Assembly (NCBI GenBank): GCA_030512335.1
Contig: JAULSU010000001.1
Location: forward strand, 2,294,001-2,358,000
Length of the DNA: 64,000 bases
Direction: 5' to 3'
Origin: Immersiella caudata
Lineage: Eukaryota > Ascomycota > Sordariomycetes > Sordariales > Lasiosphaeriaceae
Positions within the stretch are counted from its first letter, which is position 1. Every line of letters begins with the position of its first letter. Shown here piece by piece: positions 1-11,560 of this stretch. The translations under genes and the position numbers were made by a program. The notes beneath the pieces are model-generated. The model did no database searches. It saw only the letters and a program-made list of their open reading frames with translations, and was not told the DNA's origin.

Positions 1-459
1 TCAAAAATAATCCAAATAAATCCTCCACCAACCCGCCCGATCGACAAATCCCAGATCCCACCGCAGGCCACCCCGGCCCCTTTCTTCCTCCTCCCCCACA
101 CAGTTCGAAACGGGACACACAACCCCATACGTCAGGAACAAAAGTATTTGGAAGAAGGGGCAGATAGTCCGTATGCAGTTCTCCAAAGAAAACCATCAGT
201 CAGAAAAACAAATTGAAAACTCACCCTCACCCTCCGCGTCAGTCCTCCCACTGCCATCATTACTAGACAACCCCCCATCCACCCCCGCTGCGCTACCTGT
301 CCCTGTCCCCGTCTCTGATGCCTGTTGCTGCTGCTGTACAAACGTGATCTTGCGCGGCGTTAGAGTTTCCTTGCTACGTTTCCAAAATGACGCAAAAGAC
401 GGTCGGGATTCGGCATCTTGCTCTTGTTGCTGCTGTTGCTGCTGCCGCGCCTGTTCCAT
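1..459 (-). CDS. Unrecognised polyglutamine-rich protein, 5' part only
   Basis: I do not recognise this gene. A first exon at 459-225 starts at an ATG giving MEQARQQQQQQQEQ, followed by a basic stretch (FWKRSKETLTPRKITF), a second glutamine run and a Gly/Ser/acidic tail. Its end fits a GTGAGT donor at 224. A second exon at 180-131, after a CTGAC branch and TTTGGAG acceptor, keeps frame and would add ELHTDYLPLLPNTFVPD before a GTATGG donor at 130. The gene then leaves the window on the left. The first ATG could be internal if another exon lies upstream. Two glutamine runs coded largely by CAG make length variation between strains likely. The model rests on splice signals and frame only. Confidence 0.42.
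417..445 (-). repeat. CAG/CAA trinucleotide run coding polyglutamine
   Basis: Near-perfect CAG/CAA codons code seven consecutive glutamines near the start of the left-edge gene. This is a simple repeat of the kind prone to slippage. Confidence 0.7.
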
Positions 460-1383
460 CACTGCGCTTGCGTCTGGTCTTGCCGCGCGCGCGGGACACC
501 ATTCAGGTCAGCCACCCAGGTGCGGTGCGGTACGGCCTCACCCCGCCGTAGCGTAGCACGGCACCTTTGCCTGGGCGATCCTGCGGGAGCGCTTGGGTTG
601 TGGAAAATTGGAATCAAGGGCGGGCGGCGCAGGGGGATAATGTATATTTTAAAATAGGTAAGGTAGGTAGGTAAGCTGGGAATAAGAACTGACTGGGATA
701 TATCGGGGAGGAGCGTTCAGTGACGTGTGGATGAAGATTCGCATTCGCTTTGCTTTGCCTGGTGGCATCTTAACCGCTGAGGGAAAGAAAAATTCCCTAG
801 TTGGCTAGTAGTTGGCTAGTCGCCAGTTAGCCGGCCTCATTCCCGCAGGCGGTGACAATTCCAAACGCGAGGTGAGTGTCGCTGCGCGACCGCGGGAATG
901 CGAGATCGATGTCCACCAGTAGGTGACCAACTGCCTGCAAGCACAGGCCAACATTACTGATTGGGTGGTTTCCGCCAACCAACCACTGAACCGCTGGAGT
1001 CATCGAGGTGTGTGGGATGTCGGCCGCTGCCAGGCATGGATATGAACTCAGGGACAACCAAAATGACAAGTCACCATGACATGGATGAATCTCTGGTATA
1101 TATTTGAGATTGGGTTGTAGGTCTCCACGTCACCTGTCAAATACAACAGGCCACCAGATATACCCTCATCTATGGCCCAAGACCTGACCACAGCACCCCA
1201 TCCGTCGCAAGTCAAATACAAACCCGGCCACTTGTGCCTAGCCCCATGACATGCTAGAACTAAAATCAACATGCGCCTGTGCTTTTTGGATCCCTAAACA
1301 TGCGCGCTGGGCATGAACAAACTCAACCCCCCCCAAAATGACGCTCCCAAATAGTACCAAATGAAACCAACTCTCCTTCCCTC
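460..1383. other. Intergenic, left-edge gene to RRN3 3' end
   Basis: I see no coding region here. A GGTA-type simple repeat lies at about 654-675. The left half should hold the promoter of the left-edge gene and the right half the RRN3 3' region. Confidence 0.6.
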
Positions 1384-3672
1384 TCAGTCGTAGTTGTTCT
1401 CGTCATCCGTCGCAGTGTCTTCCTGGATGCTCCCGTTCTCCTCAGCCTCTGTCTCCTCACCCGTCTCACCATCGTCGTCGTCCTCGTCGTCTTCATTCCT
1501 GTCTAGGAGTGCGAATGGCTTCCACGACATGTATGTGTTCGGAAGGTCCAGCCATCGTTTTGAGACTGGCAGTTGAAATGGGTCGAATGGAAAGCAGGCC
1601 TCCAGATGTGTCCACTTCTCCGTGTCCATCTCAAACCCACTGTCGCGCAGAGCCCCACCAGTTGCATAGCTGCCGGTGAAGAACTGCGAAAGCTGAATGT
1701 TCTTGTTCTTCTCGATTTGCGGGTAGATGTAAATCAGCCGGAGGTGATGTGAGAGTCTCGCAAACTCCTCGACGATAATCGGGGAGCAGCATTTAAGCGG
1801 CTTCGATGCGGTCAGCAAAGGATGCACACGCGGTGTGGTGAGACAGGGGATGAACTCACGTTGAGCTTGCTAGCAATGTTGGCTTGCAGCCTTGACCTCA
1901 GCCATGGCATCCAAGGTAGGTCCTGACCGATGAAGGAAGCCGGATCATCCCAGTCTAAAGAAGGAGGGAGCAAGTCTCGGTCGATCAAGTCACGCCACCG
2001 AAAGCAGAAGATCTTCAAATGGCAGGTCAGCAACTAACCCTGCGCCTGCGAGCGAGGCATGAGAACTTACATAGAGCAGCCCCTGGAAATATGCATAGTA
2101 CTGTCCATAACGTCGTACATCCGGACCACGGCACCCAGAATGCGTAGCTCGGTAGTGGTCGATATAGTCCAGAAAGGTCTTTGAAATCTTTTGCACTTGC
2201 TCGCTCGTCACCTGTGCGCCCCTCGCGGTGAAGCTGGCCAGGTAACCAACAGCTGCTTGCTTCACAACCGGTGGTCGGTTGGACTCGAATCTGACAAAGC
2301 GGTTAGATGTCTTTGGATTGGTAGACGGGCGATCAAAACTTACGCAATGTTGAAGAGCGTCCCAATGAAAAGCTCCATAAGCTGGTGAGACTTCATGGCG
2401 AATTTAAAGAGGAGATACTGCGTGAACCGTGATTTGAGGTTCTGCAGACAGTTAGCCAGCCGAGTTGTGTAAACGCCTCCAACAGCCACATACCGGAAGG
2501 ATGACATTGGAAAAGTCGCTCAGCAGATCCTGGAACGTCTCAACGGCCTCCGGACTGTCTGGATCCTCGAAGATGGGAGAATAGATCGAGAATAGCAGGT
2601 CAAGAATTGCATCCATGGTCTCGAACTTGCTCTTGGCAATTTTTATCCGCCTGGTCTCCTCCCCATCCTCGTCATCGCTCAATTCAGACTCGGCGTCACT
2701 CTCATCCTCATCTTTGGTGTCCTGGAGCAGCTTCCAGACCGCTTGCGTGTCCTCATCCTCTTCGTTCTCCAGATCAAGCGTCATCTCCACGTCGATCTTG
2801 ACCAGCCTGGCTAGGATCAACTCCATGATATCCCTCTCCAGTTCTGGCCTATCCTTCTTCAACCGTAGCAAGTGATCGATATATTCCATGTGCACGGCCT
2901 TCGAGTCCTCCGTATACGGGAATTTGGTCGCCACAAGATTGAGAATGATCTTCCCTCCCGCGGGGAACAGCTCCAGCAGATACCTCAATCCCAGATGCAG
3001 TCTCTGCTTCCTCGTCTCCGCGTCTACCGGAGGGAACCCCTTCACCGCCATCGGCATCCCCCTCTGTGCCGTGAATTTATCCACCATCATCGCCAGCACC
3101 TGCGCAAAGAAACTCCCCTGCACCGATGACAGCGCCGCCATCAGCTGAATGTATGCCCTTGCGAAGTTATCATCCCGCTCCAGCCAGCTGCACCGCAGCA
3201 CATTCTTAATGAGCCCCGAGCACTTCTTCCCAACAAGCGGTGCCAAACTCGTCAGCGCGACCACATACACCAGCAAATCCTCGGCCTTGGTCCCATCCTC
3301 ATCCTCGTCCTCATTGCTTTCCTCATCGTCTTCGTATTTCTTGACCCGCGGTGGTGCAAAGACCTCCTTCAGGTTGTCGTAATCGCCGTCGATGCGGCGT
3401 GCGTGCCCTTCGAGTGCTTTGCGCACCTCGTTCTTGGCTTCGTCGAGGGACTTGCTGCTGATTTCGCGGACTACGTTGAGGCTTTCGTTGAACATGACAG
3501 TCTTGCGCTTCTTGGTCGGGCTGCTTTGCAGCTGAAAGGAGGCATCGTCGTCATCGTCGTCGGAGCGGCGTTTGACGCCCAGCAGCGGGGTGGGCTTTCG
3601 GAGGATCGGCTTGATAGTTGAGACCTCGGTGGGCGACGCGAGTCGGCGTGCCAGGGGTGTCTCGGTAGTCAT
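1384..3672 (-). CDS. RRN3: RNA polymerase I-specific transcription initiation factor RRN3
   Basis: Rrn3/TIF-IA binds RNA polymerase I and makes it competent to start rRNA transcription at core factor, linking rDNA transcription to growth. The coding exons are 3672-2494, 2441-2344, 2290-2071, 2012-1860 and 1800-1384, giving 688 aa. The four introns are 52-59 nt, all with GT..AG ends and matching phases. Family landmarks include the N-terminal motif KKRKTVMFNESL, the HEAT-like helical region, KFAMKSHQLMELFIGTLFNIA-type sequence across exon 2, VGYLASFTARG, and RRYGQYYAYFQGLLY. The C-terminal part carries the segment SFEPFDP-equivalent FPFDPFQLP and a very acidic tail. Acidic patches near residues 110-125 and 310-330 are usual for fungal members. 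The start is the first in-frame ATG. No frame breaks are seen. Confidence 0.95.
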
Positions 3673-4980
3673 AATTGGTTGGTGGTTTGTTTGCAGTCGA
3701 GAGCTTGGAGTAGGAGGACCTGGCAGATGGGAGGTTTAATTGCTCCCCTCCCTCCAGGCGAGGCCTCGGGTTCAGATAACGAACGGCTCGAGGCGCGACT
3801 GCGTTAGGCAGAAGGGGTGGGTCGTATTTGGTGTCGAGGGATGTTAGCGAGTAGCAAACGACCAGACATAATAGCTGAATGGCGGCCGCGGTTCCTATGT
3901 TCGTCCGATGAATAGTTGCAAAAACGCCAGGCGATAGACTCCGCAGGATCGTTTTCCTCGCCCTGGTGGATACCTTATCGGAGGCGAAAAAATGTTCGAA
4001 AAATGAATTTCGAAAAGCCAAGGGACCCTTCCCCGCCGATGTGGCACGTGCGCAGCATGTCCTGCAGATCGAAATGGCAGGCGGTGAGCCTTTCTCAACG
4101 ACAATAGTCCGATAGAGGCTATCGATTACGATGAATGTCGTAACTGAATCCGATCAAAAGCCAAACACTTGTAGAGCAATCAAGAACTTTTAGAGCAGAT
4201 AGCAGACCAGACGCATCAAACAAAAGATTTATTGCTGTACCGACTCGTGTGCGCCGAACAAGGTGGCACGCACCCAGTTCAACGCCGAGCCCCACTACTT
4301 TCGTGAAGCTTCAGAGGTTGCGGGGCGCTGTCTCATCGACCCAAACACCCTTTGATACAGTGTCGCAATGCTAATCGGCAGGCGGGTGAGTCCACTGGTA
4401 TCGAAAATACCGGGCTGTTGGGTATTGGCCGCTGTGGCGGTCACTCCGTAGACTAGAGCCACTACCGTCTCCTCCGGAGAGCCAAGCTGAAGTCAGCCAG
4501 AAAACTTAAAAGAAAAAAAAAAGGATATCAAATGCAACTATTCGCTGAATTAGTCGCCTCTCACTAGCATATACCAGTTTTACCACTGCAAAATGACTCC
4601 GCATCCGCCCGACCAAACTACCGGCCTGACTGCCTCGGAACCCATGACGTAAACTGCCCAAACGCATCAGACGCCCGGGGCCGCTCCCCAGTCGGCGTCG
4701 AAAGGGGGTGATAGAACGCCAAATGGGGGAATCTACAACAGTACCAAAGCCCAAACCAAAAGTCAACCGATCCTTCCCATGTTGTTTGCAAGTTCTTTTC
4801 CCTTCCCGTTGCCCTCAAATCCATGAATCCGCATGTACTCTTTACCTAGCGACACAGCTCCAGTACAAGCGAGGCCGAGACTGAATCTCTGCGGAAGCCG
4901 GGCTTTGTACTTATACACACAATCGAAGAAGAAGGCGAGATACTGGCGTCAGAAAACAATGTCGAACGCAGCGGTCTCGA
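3673..4980. other. Intergenic, RRN3 promoter side and HAP3 3' side
   Basis: About 1.3 kb without a supported gene. The first few hundred bases should hold the RRN3 promoter and leader. Open frames here have no recognisable protein and are not conserved in style with the neighbouring genes. Confidence 0.6.
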
Positions 4981-6044
4981 CTAGTATTCGTTGGCGGCTC
5001 CGTTATGCCCCCCTTGGTAGAGATAGCCCTGGCCATCGCCACCTTCCTGCTGACCACCAAGGTCACCCCCGGGGAAGCCACCCGATGGGTTCGAGCCCCC
5101 CGCAGCACCGTACCCCTGGCTACTGGGTCGGTTTTGCTGGTTGTCGCCCCGGTTGGATTGAGACTGTTGCTGTTGAGGGTTAGCATCCGTTGCTGCAACT
5201 GCCGACGGCGTGGGTGGGTGGAACAAAGTGAATAGTAGACATGATGGGTAAGATCAACATACCTCGCGGTACTTGGACAGGTAGATCTTCAGCGCCTCGG
5301 CGTAGTTCTCGAATCCGAGAGAGGTCATGGCGAAAAGAATGTCTTCGCCGTTGACAGTTTTTCTTTTTTCTTGATGGCACTTCTCCGAGGCTGTGATAGG
5401 TCAGCTTCAGGTCTGGGCCCAGGCCATCGGAATGCGGCTCTGCTTAGGGGCGCCAGGGATGGAATGGCATGACATGACATGGAATGACTTACCCTCGCTG
5501 GTGATGAACGAGATGAACTCGCTGACACACTCCTGCATGCACTCCTTTGCCTCCTTAGCAATCTTGGCGTTCTCCGGGAGCGCATTCTTCATGATGCGGG
5601 CAACTGGAGCAAAGTTGCGAATGTTAGCGTCGTAGACATCGTAGCGGTCTGCCTTGCTGGTGGACGCCGCCGAAGACGAGGCGGCAGGCGCTTCGGGCGA
5701 CTTGGAGGGCGAATCGTGAGACATGGGACGCTATGCTATGCGCGGCTGTCTTGGAAGCAGAGCATAAAGCAACGCCAGTCCAACAGGGTCTCGTCGGCCA
5801 TGCAAGCGCAGGCTTCAACGGCAGAACACCACAACAAGCGCTCACGAATCATGGCGGGGGAAAAACAGGAGAGACATGACATACCATTGGCTATGGGCAA
5901 CCACCGGTCCTGCTCCTTTACCTCGAACTCATAGGCGAGGCCGCTCGAGTGTGGGTCCTGGGGATCGTTCATTTGTGCGTCCTCGTCGGGTGACGGTGCA
6001 CCTTGTTCGACATCCTTTGGATTGGATTGGGGGGAGTCGGACAT
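4981..6044 (-). CDS. HAP3: CCAAT-binding factor subunit HAP3/HapC (NF-YB)
   Basis: HAP3 is the NF-YB histone-fold subunit of the heterotrimeric CCAAT-binding complex. It pairs with HAP5/NF-YC before the HAP2 subunit and DNA are bound. Exons are 6044-5885, 5603-5493, 5390-5263 and 5169-4981, giving 195 aa. The core is unmistakable: EVKEQDRWLPIAN, VARIMKNALPENAKIAKEAK, CMQECVSEFISFITSEASEK, KRKTVNGEDILFAMTSLGF and YAEALKIYLSKYRE, at about residues 41-135. The tail is Gln/Asn/Gly-rich and low in complexity. Exon 4 could start at either of two CAACAG acceptors 6 nt apart; both keep frame. Intron 1 is 281 nt, much longer than the other two (93 and 102 nt), and contains an open in-frame segment described separately. 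Confidence 0.95.
5604..5724 (-). other. Candidate alternative first coding exon of HAP3
   Basis: Inside HAP3 intron 1, an ATG at 5724 opens 40 codons that run without a stop straight into exon 2 in the correct frame. The product would begin MSHDSPSKSPEAPAAS, pass through KADRYDVYDANIRNFAP and continue as VARIMKNALP. The codons are GC-rich at third positions, like real exons here. Such a protein would replace the usual EQDRWLPIAN lead-in to the histone fold. No expression evidence is available from sequence alone. Confidence 0.35.
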
Positions 6045-9000
6045 ATTTGGCTACCTGCAGCGGCCGGCTGCTGGCTTCTTGTAAATTCCTTGGACTGCCA
6101 ACTCGCACAGCTGGGGGACAATAAGTGGGTGATGTGTCGTTGGACACGTTGCAGGGTGGTAGGGGGGGCGGTAGGGCTTGAGACCTTTTTTTTCCCTGGC
6201 GCCTTGGGAGCTGCAGCGAGCTGCGTCAAGCGTCGATGCTCACCAGTCTCCGGTTCGTTCTTACTGGCTTGCCCTGCACAACTTTCAGGCTGTGACGGGA
6301 AGGTTGGGGCTGGCGCGATGGGGGGTGGGAAGGGGGTGGCGATGAAGCCGACGGCGGGAGGAGCCCGAGTGTCTGGACAACGGCCAGACGGAGCCCGAAG
6401 AATGGGAACCCTGATTTCCGCTGACGTTGCGGCGGAGTGAAGGGGGGGTGGTTGGATGCGTGCCTGCGGGTCCTACCAAAGAGTGGACTCTAGCGCTCAG
6501 TAGGCAGCTCCGTACGTCTTTGCTCGGGGACACGACCGGGCCAGTAACGGTCCAGCTCAGGCGGGGGTACTCCGAATCTGCCTGCCAGTCGTCCCTCCTA
6601 GTGCTGTATTTCCGTGCCGCCGGGTTTGACGACAGGGTACCTCCGCCGGGGCGTGTCTCTGTGCTCTTTTGAGTCGCCGTTCCACCAAATGGCGATGCGA
6701 AACCAGTGGTTGGCTGGATCGCGGCCGGCAGAAGGACAAGGTCGACCGTGGTGGTCCTTGGGTAGCGTGCCTCCGAAGGGATGGATGTCTGCAGAGTCGC
6801 GTCAGAAAAGCGGTGCTTGCTTGGCCAGGGCGGGGAGTGTGCGAAGCGGCGAGCCGTGAGGCGTGGAGCGCGACGCTGGAAGCTGGGAGGAGGGTTGGCG
6901 AAGGGGAGTGCGCGCGACGGCAGGAAGGGCGTGGCCGGCAAGACCAGCGAGGGGGACAAGAACCTGAGCGACGACAGTGGAAGCCGGTGGAGCCCCAGAG
7001 CCCAGCGATGCGATGCGATGCGCACTCCCTCTGCGGTCTTGTGGGCCACGGCCGGGCATGCAACGCGCGTGGCTACGTACCTACCGAGCTGTCTGTGGCC
7101 GTCGCAACAAAACGGGGCGGTTCCGTCGAACTGCGCGAGTGGTGGTTAGGTCGGACAAAAGCTTGGCTCTCTCAATTCAAAGTAACAAGGAGTGGGTGGT
7201 GTCTGCGCTGGCCGTGGATCTAGTCGCAGTCTAGTCCTTCGCCTTGGGTCTGCGATGCAAGGAAAACACTGATGCAAGAGGAGCTGCAGACGTGGGGTTG
7301 TGCAGTGTGGAAGAAGTCGGGTGAAAAGAGAGGAATGCGGGAGGTGCGGGTCTTGTCCAAGCGCGCCCCGGTCACCGGTCAGCCCAGCAAGCTCCATGAC
7401 AACAACCTAGCTCCATCGCCAAGCTCCGTATCGATAAGTCGACCCGCCGCCTCCTTTGAGACCAACAACGCCTACACTCTCAAAGCCGGTTCATTTGGCG
7501 ACTCCTCGACTTTCAGCTGTTGAACCTTGTCTTCTTTCCAGTCGCTGATTTACCACGGGTTCGTCGGAAAGTTACCAACTCAAGGAATCCCAAACCCTCC
7601 CGCACCCAAAACTCAGGGAGCCCCAACTCAAGGCCGTGTGATTGGCCTCACCGAGCCGCAGCACCTCCCTCACAACTGTTCCCTCCTGGGCCAGGAGGTA
7701 CAGGAAGAGGGTGTGGCGTGGGCTCTGGGCTGCAGTAGTGAGCAACACCAACCCAACATCGCATAAGAAACCGGAGCAGCCGCCCTCGCATCGACATCGA
7801 ACAAAGCCTGCCTCCAGCGCAGCAAGCGGCGGCGGGGAGAACTGGTGTCTGACGTTGCCGAGCCATGGAGGACGAGTCCCTCCCGCAACACAGACTCTGC
7901 TCACCTCCTTCCTACCCGTCAAGAGCGGTGAACGACCAAAAAAAAAACTGAACGGTATCCGCAATTCATATCGGCACTTTGTCTCATTTCTATTTTCAAG
8001 CAACTCGGCAAATCCTTTGACGCAGCTGGCCTGTTCTACCATCCCCAAACCTGGAGACCTCGCCAGCGATTGTCTTCCTTGGCGGGATTCATCGTGGTGG
8101 TTGTGGACCAGCGCAGTGGTCCATGGGTGGTGGGCGAAGACAGAAGATGATTCGACAATTGCAATCGCTGATAAACAACGCAGGCAGGAACGGAAGGCTG
8201 ACGAGAGCCCGATGGGACCAAATGACGGCGTTTGGGCCGAAAGAGGTTGGCACTTGAGGCCGGGACGGGAAACCTGATGACTGGCTGGGACTGCACTGAA
8301 AGTCTATCAAGCATGGCCCCCGACACGAGGCTGTCGGGCGACTGGTGTCGCGAACAGCGAATCACCATCCAATCGTAGCTCTCACTCGCCACCCCTCATC
8401 TTCATTGGAAGAAATTGTCTTCCTGGGGAAATTCCCGTTGGCCTTCGATTTCGGCCCTCATCGGGGCGGATCTTATTGCCTCGCCACCCACCGGCATGGG
8501 CGCACCAGATCAAACTTGAAGAGGGAGCTGCAGCGCACGTTCAGAGGATTATTCCATGAGATGCAGCGCAGCTATCCCGTAGAGACAGACCGGTTTTGTC
8601 TTCGTTCACCCTCCACCACGGCTAGAGAGCCCCGCGTTAAGACCAGGCCAAGCCCATTCCGTGCAGGCGGATGCCAGTCCAATCCGCATCGAAGCCCAAC
8701 CGGCTTTTACGGCCTTCGGACTGCCGTTGGGCACCGTGACGCCCTTGCCGCTATGCTGCAGCCTGGACAACATGAATTTTGTACAACTCACCAACACCAC
8801 CTTCATAGCCCTCCCCAAGGCGCAACTTTGGGGGCGTCAAGAACGCTTGAAGAAGCAAAAGGTGCGGTCTACCATTTCCCCATCCCGTGCGCCTAACCGG
8901 AGATGTGTCTCGGTGAACGCGTCACATCCTTGCATCTCAGAGATGTTCGCGGCCGCGAGACGTCATTGTGTACTCCGTAGAGCAGCGAACCTCATACCTG

Positions 9001-9116
9001 CTGCCTCAACCTTACATATGCCGCACCCCACAGAGCGCAGTGATGACATGGCATCCGTCCCGGCCTCGGCCTCGGCCTGACCCCCATGGGTGTGGGATGA
9101 TGACCTGGCGATAATC
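6045..9116. other. Intergenic, upstream of HAP3
   Basis: About 3 kb with no gene I can support. It is GC-rich, so long open frames occur on both strands (for example 6285-7049 minus and 7642-8277 plus), but none gives a recognisable or plausible protein. The part next to 6044 should be the HAP3 promoter and a possibly long leader. Several CCAAT/ATTGG pentamers occur, as expected by chance at this length. Confidence 0.5.
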
Positions 9117-9862
9117 TCATGACTGAACAACCTGGACGTTGTTCTTCTTCTGCCGAGGGCGTCAGGTTGCGCTTGACCTAAGATCACGGGCGTCCATGTT
9201 GGAGGCCGCGGAATGTGGGGTGTCAAACTTACTTTCCACTTTTCGAGTTCGTCCTGCTTGGTCTTGTACTGCTTCACCAGGTCGTCCAGGACCTTCTTCA
9301 GGCCCTCGGCGTTGGTCTTGAGGGCGGGGACAACATCCTTGACAGTACGCTCCACTAGGACGCCATTGATCATGCGGAAGCACTTGCGATCCCCTGAAAG
9401 GGGCTCCAACGTCTCCAGCACAAGCCTGTTTATGTCACAGTGGTTAGAAGAATCGATTAGCGGTGAGGAGAAAAGCACGTAAAGGCAGGCAAGCGTAATG
9501 GGGGAAGCGAGCGTGGAAGCGGTGTGTGTGCTGGAATTCCGGGTCCGGCCCGAAGAGCCAAGATTTCGGCGATGAGGGGCTGCGGCGGGTTCCCTCGAAA
9601 AAGAATGACGCTTGCCGCCGAGCTGGGAAAGAGTGAAAAAAAAAAAGGGACAAACGGGATACCGCGGGTTGCTTACTTGTGCTCTTCGGCTTCCTGCTCG
9701 ACGTCACCGATCTTCTGCGCGATCTGCTGCAGTGTGTTCTTGTAAGTGCTATACTGCAGCTGGAGGTCTGTGAGGGGTTGAAAATGTCAGAAGCTGTGTT
9801 GGTGGGGGGTAGACAGGCATCGCACCTTGCTGCCTCTTCGCCGGCGCCGGTTGAGCAGACAT
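9117..9862 (-). CDS. PFD2: Prefoldin subunit 2
   Basis: Prefoldin is a six-subunit cytosolic chaperone that captures nascent actin and tubulin and passes them to the CCT chaperonin. This is a beta-type subunit (Gim4 in yeast). Exons are 9862-9826, 9767-9677, 9425-9233 and 9149-9117, giving 117 aa, the usual size. The N-terminal coiled coil (LQLQYSTYKNTLQQIAQKIG) is followed by the conserved hairpin region LVLETLEPLSGDRKCFRMIN, then GVLVERTVKDVVPAL and the C-terminal coiled coil ending DELEKWK. The last exon codes only KKNNVQVVQS. Intron 2 is 251 nt, long for this window. The start is the only ATG that fits exon 1. Confidence 0.94.
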
Positions 9863-10499
9863 GATGAATATATCTGAGATGTTTCCGAGAGGAGATATCA
9901 CGGCTGTAGATGAGGTCTCTCGGGCAGAGAGAGTGGATGGTCAGGATGAGGCAACAGCGATGTGAAATCCAGAGGCTCAGGAAGCCAGGATATTCCAACC
10001 CACCACTCAGGCTACAGGCCCACTCCTGTGACTGCACGGACCACACCGCAGCGGGTCACTGCAGAACAACATCTCATCGCAGCCCTCAAAAGCAAACAAA
10101 CAAATCGCATCGCCAACGGCGGCTCATCTTGCCTTGGACAACGTCCGGCACTGAGCATGTCAACTGGCTCCCTACTGTATACCATGTTCATACCTACAAC
10201 TCTTCTGCATGTAGTTGGCTTCCAACCGGATCAAGCCCCGCATTCGCCACGGTTTCCAATGAGCAAGCTTGACGGTCGACATCGTGATGGGTCTACATAA
10301 GGCACCACGTTGACAAGGTCTTGCATCACATCCGGCCTGCTGCAGGTCCTTCCTGTATGTGAATCGAAATCCATTTTTATCCCTAATTACATGCCTGAGC
10401 AAACTAAAACAGGAGAGCTCTTCTTGATCACAGAATTAGACTTGTCGAAGGGGAGCATTTTCTCGGCTGCCCGTCTCAACAAGTCATCGTACCCCGGAG
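9863..10499. other. Intergenic, PFD2 upstream region
   Basis: I see no gene. It should contain the PFD2 promoter and leader and the 3' side of the decayed gene that ends at 10500. Confidence 0.55.
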
Positions 10500-11560
10500 T
10501 CAGAAGCCAGACCTCCGCCACCCCATAGAATGATGCAGCTCAAACCAGGTTTCTCTCGGCGACGGAGGCTGATTTTCCGATTCCGACATCTCGCTCTCTT
10601 CGTCATCCAGAAAGATTTTGCCGTATAGGAATGCATTCGGCGGATCGTAGGGGAGGCTTTCAGCCATGAAGCCCATGGCCAGCTCCTTTGGAAGCCTGAC
10701 AGTTAGGTAGCCGCTGCCCAGAAACATGAGAGCTACCTTGTACCTTGCGTGTTGACCAAGGGTGTTGGAGGAAATAAGTTTTCGACTTGCGTGTTTTGGC
10801 TGGGAAATCGGTCCAAAGCGAATTTCAGTTGCCGTGTCCCTGCCATCAACAATATCGACAACACCGTACAGGGTGTCCTCTGCCATGTTGGAGCCTTCTT
10901 CTTCGTCAGGGTGGTAGAACATCAATTCTTTGATCACAGCCCCGGGCAACGGGTCATCATCATCTGAGCAGAGTCGGCCGTGGTGGTTGAGCCAGAACAT
11001 TTCAGACGACTGATCGTCCAGCAGGTTGATCGGGGCCTTCGCCTTCGACTCCTTGACAGATCGGAACACAGTGCGGACTTTGCGCAGGAATTTATCCAGA
11101 CGAGCCTTTACCCTTTATTCTCTCTTTCTCCCTCTCTTGCTCTTTCTCCTTGCGCTCCCTCAGTTTCTGTTTCTTCCGGTCTTGGCGCATTCCCTCGAGG
11201 TCGTAGTAGTAAGTATGGATGCTATCGTACGAGTCCACGGTCTTCACGGACCCGGTAGACGCAACCTCCCACTCTTCGGCAGGCATCTCAACGTCGGAAT
11301 CACTATCCTTCTGGAAACCACACTCAGGGTCGTCCCCGTCACATTCACGCTCTTCTTCTGAGTCGTCGAGAGGTTGCGGGATGGTAAAGGGATGGATTCG
11401 CTGTCGTAACCACAATGTCAAAAGTACCTACCGAATTTCTTTGCGCCCGGCAGAAAGCTCTTCAGCCCTTGAGTCGATTCTCAGAACCCAAGCGGGCGGG
11501 AATGTGCTTCCCCAATCCCCACCTGAAAGCGGATCGGAAGCGTCAAGTCGCAACAAAGCA
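10500..11560 (-). pseudogene. Probable decayed gene for an acidic protein of unknown function
   Basis: I do not recognise the family. The 3' part (about 11114-10500) is cleanly open and protein-like, with LDKFLRKVRTVFRSVKES, MFWLNHHGRL, KELMFYHPDEEEGSNMAED and RETWFELHHSMGW. Just upstream, an acidic then Lys/Glu-rich coiled-coil segment (11421-11115, for example EEERECDGDDPECGFQKD and RERKEKEQEREKERIK) lies in a different frame. The two join only if one base of the GGG at 11111-11113 is ignored. The upstream frame has no ATG before a TAG at about 11428-11430, and the sequence beyond it needs another one-base shift. No intron with sensible borders repairs the 11.1 kb break. It is either a pseudogene or a gene with local sequence errors. 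Neighbouring genes show no such breaks. Confidence 0.5.

Noticed and set aside
6013..6032. Tandem CCAAT words (reading ATTGGATTGG on the plus strand) at HAP3, as an autoregulatory site
   Set aside because: They fall inside HAP3 exon 1 and are explained by the coding sequence.
6285..7049. Long minus-strand frame of 254 codons upstream of HAP3
   Set aside because: Pro/Ser/Arg/His-rich translation typical of random GC-rich sequence, no family signal, and overlapping frames of similar length on both strands.
7642..8277. Plus-strand frame of 211 codons in the HAP3 upstream region
   Set aside because: No recognisable domain, biased composition, and no supporting splice or promoter context.
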